Below are positions 1-13,345 of a DNA stretch of 64,000 nucleotides, piece by piece. The stretch is from Strigops habroptila (Eukaryota > Chordata > Aves > Psittaciformes > Psittacidae). The position numbers were made by a program, and so were the translations under genes. Below the pieces are notes generated by a model. It saw nothing but the letters and a program-made list of their open reading frames with translations. It did no database searches and was not told the origin of the DNA. The stretch covers positions 37,091,449 to 37,155,448 of the forward strand of contig NC_044302.2 in the NCBI RefSeq assembly GCF_004027225.2. The letters are read 5' to 3'. Each line of letters opens with the position of its first letter. Position 1 is the first letter of the stretch.

Positions 1-3000
1 ATTAGTATCACTGTTCACTTATTCAGGGGAATGTTATAGAGGTAATGAAGTGGCAGCATGCAGGTTTAAAAATGAGAGACTGAGGAATAACAGAGGATAA
101 ATACCATTTCTTTTTCTCCTGAGGCTTTTATTTAATGCCAGATCTACTACTGAGTACTCATCATTTTCTGTTTTTTGGAGATTTTAAGAGGCTAGTCACT
201 GATTGGCCTGTGGTTTAGACAGACCTATAGTGATAGAAACCTCTCAGTCTGGTGTAGCAGCTGTATTTAGAAAGTATCTAAAAAGTGCAGCACATACCTC
301 CTCTTTCAGTTGTATTTCCTCTAACTACATTTTTTACCACAATTGCTGTATTTTTACATGCTCAAATAATCCCAGAATATAAATTTCTTTCTCGCAAATA
401 TGTGACTGTACCCCCTTGCGACTGTCCATGCTTACAATTATGTGTTTCATAAATAAGGGGTTTCTGTTCACCCCATAAGGAGTAAAGACATTCCTCCTCC
501 TCAATTTGACCCAGACAGCACTTGATTTATGGTTGTGGTTTAAGGCAGAACAAATAGCAGATTAAGGTTATGGTGATATTTCATGATACGGTGCAAGTCA
601 AACAATCCTCCTAAGCTTTGTTACGGTATTGAATCTTTGTAGGTTGAAAAGACAAGATGAGGATCTTAGCTGAATGGGAGGGTATGTAGGATCATAGAAT
701 GACAGCAAAGGAGACAGAAACTTAAGGCAATAAGAAAAAAGTCAGGGATGCAGCACAAGGTAGAAAATCTAAAAATGGTGAGTCAAGCACTGCTGTTCCA
801 AGCAGGCTTAACCAACATTGGTTGCTGTGCCCCAGTCTCGCCTGCTGATTTCCTGTCCATATTTTTTGGTTAGCTGTGTTACTGATTTTTTTTTTTTCAC
901 GCCAATGATGTAATGCTGAAGGGACTCTGTGCAAAGTCTAACAAGCACCAAAGGTGTGCAAGGGAACCTGTAGGAAGGCAGCAACCAGCTACTGGCTGTG
1001 GAAAAACGATATGCCTTGAGAGAATGACAAATTCAAAACCACCAGCAAAGGAGGTGGTGAAGCCAGGGCCAAAGACATAGGCAGTGCTGCAGAGGAGAGA
1101 GGGACCTAGTACCAGGCTTTTAGATGCTGGAAATTACATTGGGAATGTTGGACAAGATAAGGTAGGACCATTTTAAATGGGAGGTGGGCCAGAGTGCACA
1201 AAACAGGACATATTTGAAGGGCATGTTTCTGAGTGTTGTATAAAGGAATCAAAGGATAAGAAAGTTACTGGATGACAACAGGGAAAGGTGTCAGATGTAG
1301 TTTAACCTAACACATAAGGGTGCAATTAGGGCAGACTAAGCACAGACAGACACATTCACTATGGAATGTTATCATCCTAAACCTCCAAACCTGTTAAGAG
1401 TTAATTGATTGGAGCATCAATCTGGCAGTAGGACGGGCTGTCAAAACTATTGTAATTAAGGAAAAAAACACCAACAACACAAAGGAAGGCATCTGCAAAC
1501 AGAACAAACATTCTTGTTTTGATGGTTGTGTTTCTCTTGTTTTCTTTATTGTAAAAATTGTCCCTATGCCATTTTTCAGCATGTTCTGTGTAAAAAAACC
1601 TTGACGCAACAAAAGAGAATAAACCTGCCACCAATGTCTTTGTTCCATGGTTTGGTTTTGTTTTGGTTTGTTTTTTTTTTTTTTAAATCAGTTCTAATGT
1701 ATTAATCCATTTGTTTAAAATCTCTGTATATGTTAGATTTATGTTGGGCAATATTTGTCTTAAGTACTCTAGCTTATATGCTGATCATACCATTTACTCT
1801 TCTGGCTGTTCAGAAGAGAACTGGCTGAACAATAAATACTGAAAGTTCACTAGTACTTAGTCTGTGTTATTCCATATTGTGTTGTTCCTACAGGAAATAG
1901 TAAGTATGAAGCAACCTTGCACAACTACTCTTTTTATGAGTTCTACAAATCACAAATTTCCTGAGTACTGTGAGAAATTTGTCATTGCTCAGACTGTTGT
2001 TTTGTTTCTTTGGGGCTTTTCTGAAACTGGGTTAAGACATTGGTTATTTCAGAGCCTGCTGGGTTTGCAAAGCATAAGTAAGTGACTTGCTTGGCTTACA
2101 ACGACCCTCAGCTAATCAGAAAACATATTTTGAATTCTGTATTTAAGCTGCTAAGAAAACTTGTTTTGCAGTGTGGGTTAAAACACCAGGAAATTATGGT
2201 TTTTCGATGTTTCCCTACTGAAGATCAAAATGAGTTCTGGCATAGAATTATAGCAGGTATGACCCAAGTGAAAGAAAAGAAAATAATTTTTCCCCTAAAT
2301 ACCTATAAACCAACATGCATTTTCTACAGCATTTTCATGACTTTTGATTTCTTTTAATAGTTTATCTAGTTCATAATTCTGTAGCTTCTCATTCCTCAGC
2401 ACTGAAGTGAGATTAGTCAACCTTTGTTATGCTTCAGTAAACCAGCAGAGCAGAAAATACTTGCGCTCTTTCCTCACTATTCTGATTTAGCACTGTTTCC
2501 ATTTGAACTCTGTATAATTCTATATAATTACTCCAGAATATATGCTGGGAGTGGAGAATATGGATCTATATGTCTTTACTATGTCATTTAATTAAGACTT
2601 GCGGCATTAACTTTTGCTTTCTTCCACCAAGACAGGATGAACACATCCTGTGCTCAGCCAAAGCACAAATCAAGTTCTCCTTGTTATGAGCTACTGCTGT
2701 TCAGTATTCATTTCCTCCACAGCTCTTCCCCAGGAGAGAGGGTGCGAGAAGCTGTATTTTTCTGCAATAAGCTTCTTTGCTGCTCTCTTTGTCCAAGAGA
2801 TGAGAAGAGCAGCCTGAGCTGCCCTGCCATGAACATCTGGACCCACTAGAACAGCGAGCCATGCTGGGAAGTGAGCACACCGCACAGCCTCGACCCATGT
2901 CCTTCCACCAACAAAGCCCTTTCCTGGAGGTCACTGGTACCACATAAAGTCCTCACACTCTGTGGGGCACAAACATGATGGCCTAACTGCATCATTTCTG

Positions 3001-3147
3001 AGGGTAAGAGCCATGCATACTCACAGCAGCCCATGAGCATCTCTGAGAAAGGTCTGCTCTCATTTACAGTTCTTCAGAGACGTTACTATTGCTCTACATT
3101 TACCTACTGCAGTGACTGCAAGGTAAAAGTATAGAGATCTCAATATG
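1..3147. other. Left flank, no gene recognised
   Basis: AT-rich sequence with short chance open frames only. A T-run lies at about 1670-1684. A more GC-rich block (about 2700-3050) could be an old repeat, but I cannot assign it. Confidence 0.6.
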
Positions 3148-3465
3148 AATCATAGAATGGTTTGGGTTGGAAAGGACCTTAGGATCATCTAGTTCCAATC
3201 CCCTGCCATGGGAGGAGATAACTCACCCTAGACCAAAGGTCACCCAAGGCTCTGTCCAACCTGGCCTTGAACACTGCCAGGGATGGAGCATTTACCACTT
3301 CTTTGGGCAACCTGTTGCAGTGCCTCACCACCCTCACAGTAAAGAACTTCTTCCTTATATCTAACCTGAACTTCCCCCGTTTAAGTTTGAACCCATCAAC
3401 CCTTGTCCTACTGCTACAGCCTCTGATGAAGAGTCCCTCCCCAGCATCCTTCTAGGCCCACCTTG
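3148..3465 (-). mobile_element. CR1 LINE 3' fragment
   Basis: Begins on the plus strand with the reversed CR1 tail (aatcatagaatgg) followed by the typical ggttggaaaggacctt. Read on the minus strand it encodes the end of CR1 ORF2 and the 3' UTR. About 315 bp, 5'-truncated, directly abutting the ERV pol remnant. Very similar to the copy at 56013-56337. Confidence 0.92.
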
Positions 3466-4560
3466 CAGCAGTGGAAGCAGAGCAACTGGCAACGCAGAAG
3501 TAAACCCATCTGGGCTGCTGCACTGTGGCAAGATATCGCTGCCCAGGTGCAGAACCTGGTGGTGAAGGTACACCACGTAGATGCTCATGTACCCAAGAGT
3601 CGGGCCACTGAGGAACACCAGAATAACCAGCAAGTGGATAAAGCTGCTAAGATGGAAGTGGCTCAGATGGACTTGGATTGGCAACATAAGGGTGAATTAT
3701 TTTTAGCCCGGTGGGCCCATGACACCTCAGGCCATCAAGGCAGAGATGCACATATAGATGGGCTCGTGACAAAGGGGTGGACTTAACAATGGGCACTATT
3801 GCCCAGGTTATTCACGAATGTGAAACGTGCTGCAATTAAGGAAGCGAAGCGGTTAAAGCCTCTCTGGTATGGAGAACGATGGCTGAAGTACAACTATGGG
3901 GAGGCCTGGCACATTGACTATATCACACTCCCACCGATCCGCCAAGGCAAGCGCCATGTGCTTACCATGGTGGAAGCAACCACTGGCTGGAAACATACGC
4001 TGTGTCCCACGCCACTGCCCGGAACACTATCCTGGGCCTTGAGAAACAAGTCTTGTGGCGACACGGCACCCCAGAGAGAATTGAGTCAGACAATGGGACT
4101 CATTTCCGGAACAACCTCATAGACACTTGGGCCAAAGAGCATGGCATTGAGTGGGTATATCACATCCCCTACCATGCACCAGCCTCTGGGAAAATCGAAC
4201 GGTACAATGGGCTGTTAAAAACTACGCTGAGAGCAATGGGTGGTGGGACTTTCAAACACTGGGATACACATTTACCAAAAGCCACCTTTGGTTGGTCAAC
4301 ACTAGGGGATCTGCCAACAGGGCTGGCCCAGCCCAATCAGAAATTTTACGTACTGTAGGAGGAGATCAAGTTCCTGTAGTGCACATAAAGAATTTGTTGA
4401 GGAAGACAGGCTGGGTTATTCCTGCTTCAGGTAAAGGCAAACCCACTTGTGGCGTTGCTTTTGCTCAGGGAGCGGGATATACTTGGTGGGTAATGCGGGA
4501 AGATGGGGAAGTCTGATATGTACCTCAAGGGGATTTGATTTTGGGGGAAAACCGCCAATG
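3466..4560 (+). pseudogene. Broken ERVL-type pol remnant: RNase H end and integrase
   Basis: Similar to the end of retroviral RNase H followed by integrase: zinc-binding histidines near 3715-3740 and CETC near 3818, then the catalytic triad D (IDY, about 3913), D (SDNG, about 4086) and E (KIERYN, about 4195), and a C-terminal domain. The frame changes several times (near 3750, 3828, 3985 and 4290) and there is a stop near 4515, so the copy cannot make protein. Upstream pol and gag are absent. No envelope gene follows before the LTR, which is usual for ERVL-like elements. The ERVL assignment is by resemblance; a database search was not possible. Confidence 0.85.
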
Positions 4561-5089
4561 AACTCAACTATATGCTGTTGCCCGCTACAAAACACTTCTG
4601 TAGCCCATCAGCTAGATGCCCATCTCTGCCACTCTGGGCTTTGAAAAGAAGATATGTGCTGTCATGATCATCAGCGGAGAATAAAGTCATGGGAAAAGCC
4701 GACAGCAGCAGCAGAACTGTCCCCAGGTCACCATCCACTGACCCTGACTTCCCTCCAATCATCACCCCAACAAAGAATGAATTTTGAGGAAACTAGACGA
4801 GCTCAGCAGTGACCAGACGAGTTTGACGGTGTCATCAGCAGGCAACAATCCAACACTACACATCGTCCTTCCTGCCCTGAAAGACTATTACAAGAGATGG
4901 AGCCCGACATCAGGGACTGGATGAATTCAGCTACTTTATAGGGATTGGTCCATGGACTAAGGAATGATAGCTCTCTCTTTGTGTGTGGGTTTGCATATAT
5001 ATGTATATATATGAGATAAAAAGCGATGATACATTCTAAAATATGGGATCTGAGCATGACATGAATGGTACGGAATAAGGGGTGGATAC

Positions 5090-5656
5090 TGTCCTGGATT
5101 CAGCTATAGCAGTCATTTTTCTCCTTCTTAGTAGCTGGTGCAGTGCTGTGTTTTCAACCTTAGTCTGGGAACAGTGCTGATAACACTGATGTTTTCAGTT
5201 GTTGCTAAGTAATGTTTACTCTGACCAAGGACTTTCTCAGTCTCATGCTCTGCCAGGGAGGAGGGGAAGCCGGGAGGAAGCAGAGACAGGACACCTGACC
5301 CAAACTAACCAAAGGAGTATTCCATACCACAGCACATCATGCCCAGTATATAAACTGGGAGGAGTTACCTGGAAGCCCAGATCACTGCTCGGGTCAGGCT
5401 GGGTATCGGTTGGTGGATGGTGAGCAATTGTATTCTCTCCCCTTGTTATTTCCCTTATCATTATTATTATTGGTGGTAGCAGTAGTAGTTTTGTATTGTA
5501 CCTTAGTTATGGGACTGCTCTTATCTCAACATGTGGGAGTTACATTCTTTGATTCTCCTCCACATCCCTCCAGGAGTGGGGGGGGAGGGGGGAAGGTGGG
5601 GGAGTGAGTGAGGGGCTGCGTGGTTCCGAGTTACCGGCTGGGCTCAAACCACAACA
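5090..5656 (+). mobile_element. ERVL-type 3' LTR
   Basis: Starts TGTCCTGG and ends CCACAACA, 567 bp, just after a purine-rich stretch (about 5071-5086) that can serve as polypurine tract. TATA box TATATAAA at 5347-5354. Located 0.5 kb after the integrase remnant in the same orientation, so it is probably that element's 3' LTR. The 5' LTR is missing. Confidence 0.85.
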
Positions 5657-8280
5657 CCATGAGCTGCTCAATCCTGTGAGTGGTGCAACAAATCACAATG
5701 ATGTAGCCGGCCACCATTGTTTTGTGAGGAATCGTTCACTGCAAGTGCTAGAGAGGTGGCAGAAAGACAGATCGTGTGGGTTATTCAGGAAGCTCTGCAC
5801 TCCCGTGGCCTAGCTCATGACACATGTGATTGATTGCCAATGAAATCCTAGGTGAGCAACTTCCTCATCAACCAGCCCTAGGAGAGAAATGGGCTGATTG
5901 CAGATGACTTAGAGGAACAAGAAGAACCACTGAGCCTGCAACAAAGGTGTGAATGGATTTTTTTTTTTTTTGTTTGGCTGGTTTGGTCTTCCTGAACTAT
6001 GCCCTCACTAGGACAATTAGATTTTGATAGTAAAATTATTGATCTTTTAGTTTTCCTCAAGACGCCTATATTGAAAGTAGCAGCGTGGCACCAACTTGCA
6101 CAGTGCTGATTCTCAGATGCTGGCATTTGCACTGTTGCCAAAAGGCTGTCAGTGCCCAGAGCCAGAAGCCACTATTTGCTCAGACGTCTTAACCAGTATA
6201 CACTTAATCACTGCAGCAATTCACACTTAAGTTGCATTACCATATGTGTTATGCAATGGTATGTGATGCAAAGCAGTAGGGAGTCCAAATAAAGACCACC
6301 ACAATACAGAGACTTTCATCCTTTAGAAAATTTCTTGATCAGAAATTGATTAGATAATACTTTTTCATGGGGCAATTTTCTATCAACTTTCTTAATAAGG
6401 TTGCCAAAATTTGTTCCCGGCTGATGACGGATACAAGGACAATGTTGGAAACTTCATTTCAGTGCATAAAAGATCTGTGTTTCATTTGCTCAAACTGCAC
6501 ATCCTCATTACCCTGCAATGATGGCAGACTTTTGCAGCACTTAATGTTACACTTTTCATCCCAGCATGATTGATAAGAATGCTGCATTCTCCTGTCATGA
6601 CACTGTGGTTGTTAGTCTGTGTGCAATCCTACTTTGAATTTTTTGTGTCAGGTTCAATGTAGAGCAGAATAGTTCTCTCCTCTTAGGGCTTCCACAAGTG
6701 ACCAGTGTGGGATAAGCATCCACTAGTAGTGCATCTCCTCATCCAACATCAGTGGCACATGGCTTTAACTGGTGGTTACTTCACCAGAAGCAACAGCCAG
6801 TAAAAGTGGTGAAATAGCTAGAGATTTAAAATTTTCCCAGTGAAGGTAGATTATGGAAAGACTTTGCCTGGGGATGGTGTGTGTGGAACTGGCACTTCCC
6901 CATGCTGAGCCAGGAAAGGGCAGTAGGGTAAAACCTGTGCTGCTCTGAGCTTTCCCAGTTCAGGCTCCCAAGCACGCTTCTAGGGTGGCCCAGGACACCA
7001 TGCAATAATAATTTAGTGGCTAAAGCAGCATAGCTGTTACATGCTCACTCATCCATGCTTGAGTGGATTGTAACAAATTTTACCTTGTTGGAAAAACTGT
7101 CAGAGGAAAAACACAACAATGAAAAAAGCATGTGCTATGATTTAGACATTAACATCTCTGTTTTTCCAGTGTGATTTGAATACATCTGGTTTTGCAGTAC
7201 ATTCTTGCACATTGTATAAGAAAGAATGGATCAATTCAGACCAGAATAAATACCCACACTCTGGAAACCAAACTAGCTTAAAAATCTCTCAGTCTGGGAG
7301 CTGAAAAAAAAAAAAAAAAGGTTGGTTTCAGAAAGACCAAAAAAAAAGCTTTTGAAAGGAACACTATATAGCACACTGTACAGTTGATACTGTATATCAC
7401 CAGCACAAAAAGAACCACATTTTTTTCTCCAAATGCAGAAACACAAATGGAATTTCTAGTATTAGGTTAAAGAGCTTATTATAAACCTTAAAACAGACCC
7501 ATGATTTGATGGCCATGCTTCTTATAGCAGATCAGAGCAGACTCATGAAAAAGAAGTGAATGGGAGAATAAAACTAGTAAGCAGAGAAAAGAAGAGATGA
7601 GGGAGATCATTTCTGTTTGATGTTGGTGCCTGGAGACTGATTTCACTATTCAAAATAAGGATGAAAAAATCCAGAGAAGTACGCCAGCATATAACCTTGA
7701 TTTTGCAGGAGTAAAATGAATATTATACTTAGCTTATAGCCCATCTTATCCTGAGGCATACTTGTTATGGCCGACATGCTTCCAACTTGACATTAAAAGC
7801 TGTCAAAACTTAAAAAAACCCAAATCTGATTTCTATAGGTTGGAAACAGTAATAGAGGTCCAATTACAGTAGGTAAGTCTATCTGCTTCCTGAGGGAACA
7901 CAAACAAATAAACGTTCACAGGACAAATACATTATTCTTTGGTAATCCTCCATTGTCATATGTTAAGAGGAGTTTTCACTGGTGCTTATAGTTAAGGAGT
8001 TCAACCAGAGTTGTGTGGAAGCCTAATTTACTGCTGCTGACTGATTTGGCCCATCTCGCACATCTGTGCCCATGGCTCCTTGGGGAAGAAGAAGGGTACA
8101 GGGTGGGTGTACAGAGAATTTGCCTCAGAACATTCTTGCAGTTGCCAATGTTGTTTCACTTTGCATGGAATAAAATTACAGAAAGCAATAGAGGGGAAAA
8201 GTAACAATATCACAAAAACTCCTAAAATACTATCTCAGGCATTGCTGAACAGGCTTGTCTTTGACACTATGTTGTCTTTC
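5657..8280. other. Non-coding interval
   Basis: No gene or assignable repeat seen. Contains A-runs near 7303-7319 and short chance open frames. Confidence 0.55.
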
Positions 8281-8475
8281 TGTCATAGTTTAAACCCAGC
8301 CGATAACTCAGTACCACGCAGCTGCTCGCTCACTTTCCACCCTGGGCATGTGTAAACCCACGGGTTGAGATAAGAATGGTTTAATAATACAGTTTATATA
8401 AGAACAGTTTAAAATACAATATGATACTACTACAATAATAATAATAATAATAATAGGAATAACAAGGGGGAAAGT
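8281..8475 (-). mobile_element. ERVL-type LTR remnant, minus orientation
   Basis: Reads on the minus strand as a match to the 3' half of the LTR at 5090-5656: CTTGTTATT, an ATT repeat, GAGTTATCGGCTGGG and a terminal ATGACA. The terminal TG/CA lies at 8281. Divergence from the other copy is substantial. The 5' half is not recognisable and may extend to about 8755. Confidence 0.75.
8427..8455. repeat. (ATA)n microsatellite
   Basis: Short ATA/AAT trinucleotide run inside the LTR remnant. It corresponds to the ATT run in the LTR at 5090-5656, so it is an expanded piece of the LTR. Confidence 0.85.
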
Positions 8476-9123
8476 TGTTTTTGGAGGGGTTGTTATTTAG
8501 CAGATCAATTTTTGAATCCAGGTTACATCTGTTAGCACAAGAAAGGAAATGTAGGCAGACAATGGGCTTACAAGCAGATAGAGGGAGTAACTATGGGAGT
8601 TCTCCAATAGCCAGCTCTGAGCACTCTTGTTTCTTTAGTTCTAACTCCAATCCAAGTCTTGTGCTTTTACTAGTTCAATTAGACCCCAAACCACAAAGTC
8701 TTTCCATGGCAGGAGTCACTGTGATAGTCTAAGTGTGATTTCAGCACCAGAAATATATGAAAGGACTTGGAAGAGAAGTGTTGAAGTTGTGTTCCCACAA
8801 ACAAGAAGTTTAAGACTTTCAGCTCAACAGCAATCTTCCTTATAGTCCTAACTATTGAGCAGAGTCTTTAGAAGGCTGACTGTTTCCAAATCAGCTAATG
8901 TAGAATTTTTATTTATTTTTTTTTTCCCCAGTAGCATTGCTTCGAACTGTTTGGGGGAAAACACGGAAAGACACCTCTTCATGCTAGTATCATAAGCCGG
9001 TGCCATAAAGCATTTATTTTTCACATGATTGATCTGTGAGAGAAGGTTCACTGTTCGTTACATATGTCGCAGAAACAGCTGTTAGTACAAACTGACTTTC
9101 TTCCTACCTTGCCCCTGCTCCAG

Positions 9124-9216
9124 AATGCGGCCAAGTGTGTATATTGCCATGATATCAAGCTGCAAGTGTGGGAAGGATTCAGAGCTGTATTTCGCCTTGT
9201 GTACCAGGTCCAGCAT
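9124..9216 (+). other. Exon-like block of unknown identity
   Basis: A 93-nt stretch preceded by a strong pyrimidine tract ending CTGCTCCAG and followed by CAT|GTAAGG, open in phase 0 (31 codons, including CVYCHDIKLQVWEGF). It is more GC-rich than its surroundings. The minus strand is also open, with a donor-like GTAGGAAG at its end, so strand is uncertain. I do not recognise the peptide. It could be an exon of an unannotated transcript or chance. Confidence 0.25.
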
Positions 9217-12200
9217 GTAAGGTTATAATTAAGTTACCTATTAACTTTTCTTCTTGGAAGAGGCCCCTATCTATCTATCTGTAGATAGGGTAAAGAGCTG
9301 TTTTCTAATTTTGTACTTGGCAGCACATTGTAATGATTTTCCTTTAATCTTCTGCTAAGCACTGCTAAAATGCCAAGTCAGTGGAAAATTGCCTTATCAA
9401 TACCACTAAAGTGAGAACAGCAGTTGAGAAAGCCTTTACTGTACAGTCCAAACTACCTGCATTGCCAAAGACTAACAAATGCTTGTTATGAAGCTTAATA
9501 CAGAATGTCACACCTCTAGAACAGGATGCAGTTAGACCATCTTGACATGAGCTTGCTGTTTGTTATGTAAACCCTGGGAAAAGATACTTTTCCAACTTTC
9601 AGAACAAAAGTAACTTTTAAACAGTATCTAAACAAAAATTGGCAAGGCAAGATCACATACACTATAAAATACATTGGCACAGGGTCCACACACAATGGAC
9701 AAAAGGAAAAAAAAAATAGTGGGAAAAGCGCTATTTGGACTGAATTCAGAGTCAGCTAGGCAGCTAGTGAGCCCAGTCAGTACGAAATGTACATGCAGGG
9801 TAATAAATATTAGGACACTCTCTTCAAGAAGCTAATTTCAAGTTTTTTGACACAGAGGTCTGCTTAGGTAAACAGACATCCAGCTCAGGGTTGTATACTC
9901 CTTCAACCACAGTTACACTCTTGGAAAGGCGTTCGGACCTTCCCGGAGAGGAAAGATTGGTGGCACGAATACTGCCCATAGTGGGGAAAAATGGTAAAGT
10001 GCTTCACGCAAAGAATTTGCAACTTCAGGAGGGGATAGCTGGAATATTCTTACACTTTTTTATTAGAAACACAAGTTTGGGGAATGCTTTGCTAACATAT
10101 ATTTGCCTTGAATTCTTGCTCGAAATCTGCTTGCTAAGATGCTGCATCCTGACCTCTCGTTTGTAAATTAGAATAGAGATTATACAAGATACATAATACA
10201 GACAAAAGCTTCTTCTTGTTATACCAATCTTGCTGGCATCCTCTCAGAGCACTTTTTTAATAGGTTCCTTCTTGGGATCATCTCCTTTGAGAGTTCTACT
10301 CAGCAGGTGTGTAGACACAGGCTCTAAACACAGTGCAATAAGGATGTAGGCCTAGCCACCCAAACCATTTTAGATTTAATTTGAGCAGGTACAGTATTGC
10401 TGGACAATTTGACTAAATGGAATCTTGGGGGTTGGTAGGTGTCACCAGGAGGAAAAACAGACGATTTAAACCCAACTATGCATGCACAAGTGAAATGCCT
10501 GTATTATGGGCAGGAGTAGTTACAGGCATCATAACATTGTGTGAAGCTTGGGGAATAAAATCTTACAAGAGCTTCTGAGTTAGTGCATACAGAGTAAATT
10601 GTTTTATAACGTGAATTTGATTTTATTTTTTTTTAATCCAGGAAGGCTACTGATAAACAGGGAATAACTTAAGAGACAATTAAATGAAATCTGCTGGCAT
10701 ATTTTGTTGTGGCTCTTCACTAAACAACAGGCTATCACAAAGCTCCACAATTACAAAATTGTATTACACTGATTTTATAACCCAGGAAAGAAAAACACCC
10801 ATCCCTTCTGTGAAGTCTCATTACATGCAACCATGTTTAGCAGAAAGCTCCACTGAGTTCAAACCATAAATGTAGGAGTGTCAAATGAGATTACTCAGTT
10901 TTCCCTCTTGAGCAATGTGAGGCTCAGATAGTCTCACCTATCTGAAGGCAAAATCCTTCCAAATGATGTTATTCCTCACTTGTTTAGAGAAGTATATGCA
11001 CAGAGGCTGTTCGCTCAGTTTTCTGTCTGAATAGCCAGCTTTTTCATTATCATTACTGCGCGTCACACCTGCTCTGTAAATGCAAAATCTTCGGTGTTCT
11101 TGCAAGTCACACCTCACTGGCAGCTGCAGGTGAGCCAATAATACCATCTTGGAGGTTTATATAGTGTTTGTCAGCTGACTATTAGGTGGGAACTTGGAAA
11201 AGAAAGTGCAGGCTTAGCAGGAAGTGGGGAGCATTACTACACACCTGCATGAAGGTTCAGGTGAAAGCAGTGATAGTACTAAATTGAAACACATGCACAC
11301 ACATATCTGTATGTCTGTCCCACAAATGCTAATGTGGGTTACTATATTCTATTTTCTGCTGAGAGGGGGCTTTATAATACTTCCCCTTCTTAGAGTTCCA
11401 GCTGTATCCTTCACAGTAACAGCATCATAAACTTGATAACCTTCAGCCCAAGCCAGTTAAGGCAATTCGTTTGGCACAAAACTACTTCAACAACCCCTCA
11501 ACCCAACCGGCCTTTCCAAACCCATGTTACTTTTTCCCCTCCTTTCTACTATCTGTGAAAATGCAGAAGAAAATAACAACTGGGAATATGGAAGAGGGGA
11601 GAAATGGAAAGGAGGACTCTTCCTCTTGACAGCAGCCTGAAGAGAGGCGAGTTCTAAAACATCAGAAAATCATGCCTATAATATACTTCCATTCTTTCCC
11701 ACGCCACCTCCACCAGTGACTATTAGCTATTTGCTACATGTTCATACCAGTGAAGCGGAGAGAAACACTCTAGTCTTGCGAGGCTAGGATGCAAGGGGTC
11801 CCTGCTGGACATTGGCAGAATGTACATGGAAAAGTCAGGTCTTGTCTATGGCTCCTATCCACAACCACCAAAGTGTCTTGGAGTTTTTTCCTCAAAATTC
11901 ATTTTCAGCTGTTTGTTGCTATCCTTTTTCTTTTCCCCTTTTTTTTATTTTTTTCTTGTTCCCCCTCCTATAGTATAAGCACTCATATGAACTGAAGAAG
12001 GCTGGGATAAGACTGTTAAGAAAAAATAACTGGATCACCAACTACAACTAGAGAAAATACTAGTTAGTGATGTGTCCCTGTTGCCTTCTATACATCTGCA
12101 GTTTCAAAACATCTTGCCAGAACCTGGTACCTCTACTAGGTCCTTCATGGCTGGTAGAAGCCAGTTGTTTTTCTAGCCTCCATGCTATGAGGTACAACAG

Positions 12201-13345
12201 ACAGACAAAACTGGAAAAACAAAACCAAGACAACTAAGAAAATCGCTTTTAAAAAAACAGATTTCCAGGCAGACTACGCAGCAAATAATAACTGAGTTTT
12301 ATTAACACTGTGTGCTAAACATTTGGTGTAGATTTTTGACTTCCCTGAAGTTGCACATCTTTCCCACCTATTTCTGCAAACTAGTACTTCACCTTTACCC
12401 AACAGCACAACCTCTCCTCATGGCCTTCGTTTTCACTGCCTAACACAGATGCCGGGAGGAGAAGCCCCCTTACGCTTTGCTTGACTCCCATCCTCACAGG
12501 AAGCAGCTTTTCCTTGTTCATTATTGCTATTGGTACTTACGTCCCAAACAGAACTGGGACAAACCCCGCATCTTCAGTCACAAGACTGAATCACTCCACT
12601 CACACTTCTAAACTTCGCCCCACAGGATTTTGCGTGTGCTCCATCTCCCAGTTTGGAAGCACCACAGCACTACACACACATTGCCCAGCTGCGCCACACT
12701 ATGGACAGCGTGACATCCTCTAGACATTCTTCCTCCTCCCTCTTGCAAAAGGAGCAGTGAAGGTACCAGATGAAAAGCAGAGAAGAGGTGGCCACACTGA
12801 CTGTGTCATGAGCTGATGTGACTACAGGGTTACAAGTGCTAAGCACCAGCCCTTTCTTTGCAGTGCAATTTGCTTCTCTTCCATTTGAAAAAACACTGTC
12901 ACACCTTTGTCCAGAGTTGCCTCCCCTGGCATGCTGCTGCAGTGGGCCAAAGGGCATGCAGCCACCTCCGATTTTGTTCACTTATGGCTAATGATAAAGA
13001 CTTAGCCTGCCTGCTTCACATAAGTCACATGCGAAACATTCTCTCTCTCCCCTTGTTTCCCTAGCGAACACATCCTTGCTGCTGTAAAGGAGTAACAAGC
13101 TAACTCAGTTCAGTTGCTGGGTATAATCAGGTTTCCTCGAAGTTCCTCCGAAAAAGGTAAATTGTGGCATCAATTTCTAAACCATAAACAGAACTGCAGA
13201 CTTCTGTTACTTAAAATTAAAGGGAGGGAAGTAAAGAGGAACAGAGAGGATGAAGTCAGAATCCAAAATGTTACATAAGCTGTGTAACTATGGAAGAAGA
13301 GGAGAATAGGGAAAAGGATGGAAAAAGAAACAAGAATAACTAATT
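9217..13345. other. Non-coding interval
   Basis: Mostly AT-rich, with a TCTA microsatellite near 9269-9284 and several short open frames. No protein family or repeat recognised. Confidence 0.5.

Noticed and set aside
688..700. gatcatagaatgac, similar to a CR1 tail
   Set aside because: The match is limited to about ten bases, and the characteristic ttggaaagga text does not follow.
2700..3050. GC-richer block with open frames on both strands
   Set aside because: Might be an old LTR or other repeat, but no terminal motif, duplication or protein match could be read, so it was not listed as an element.
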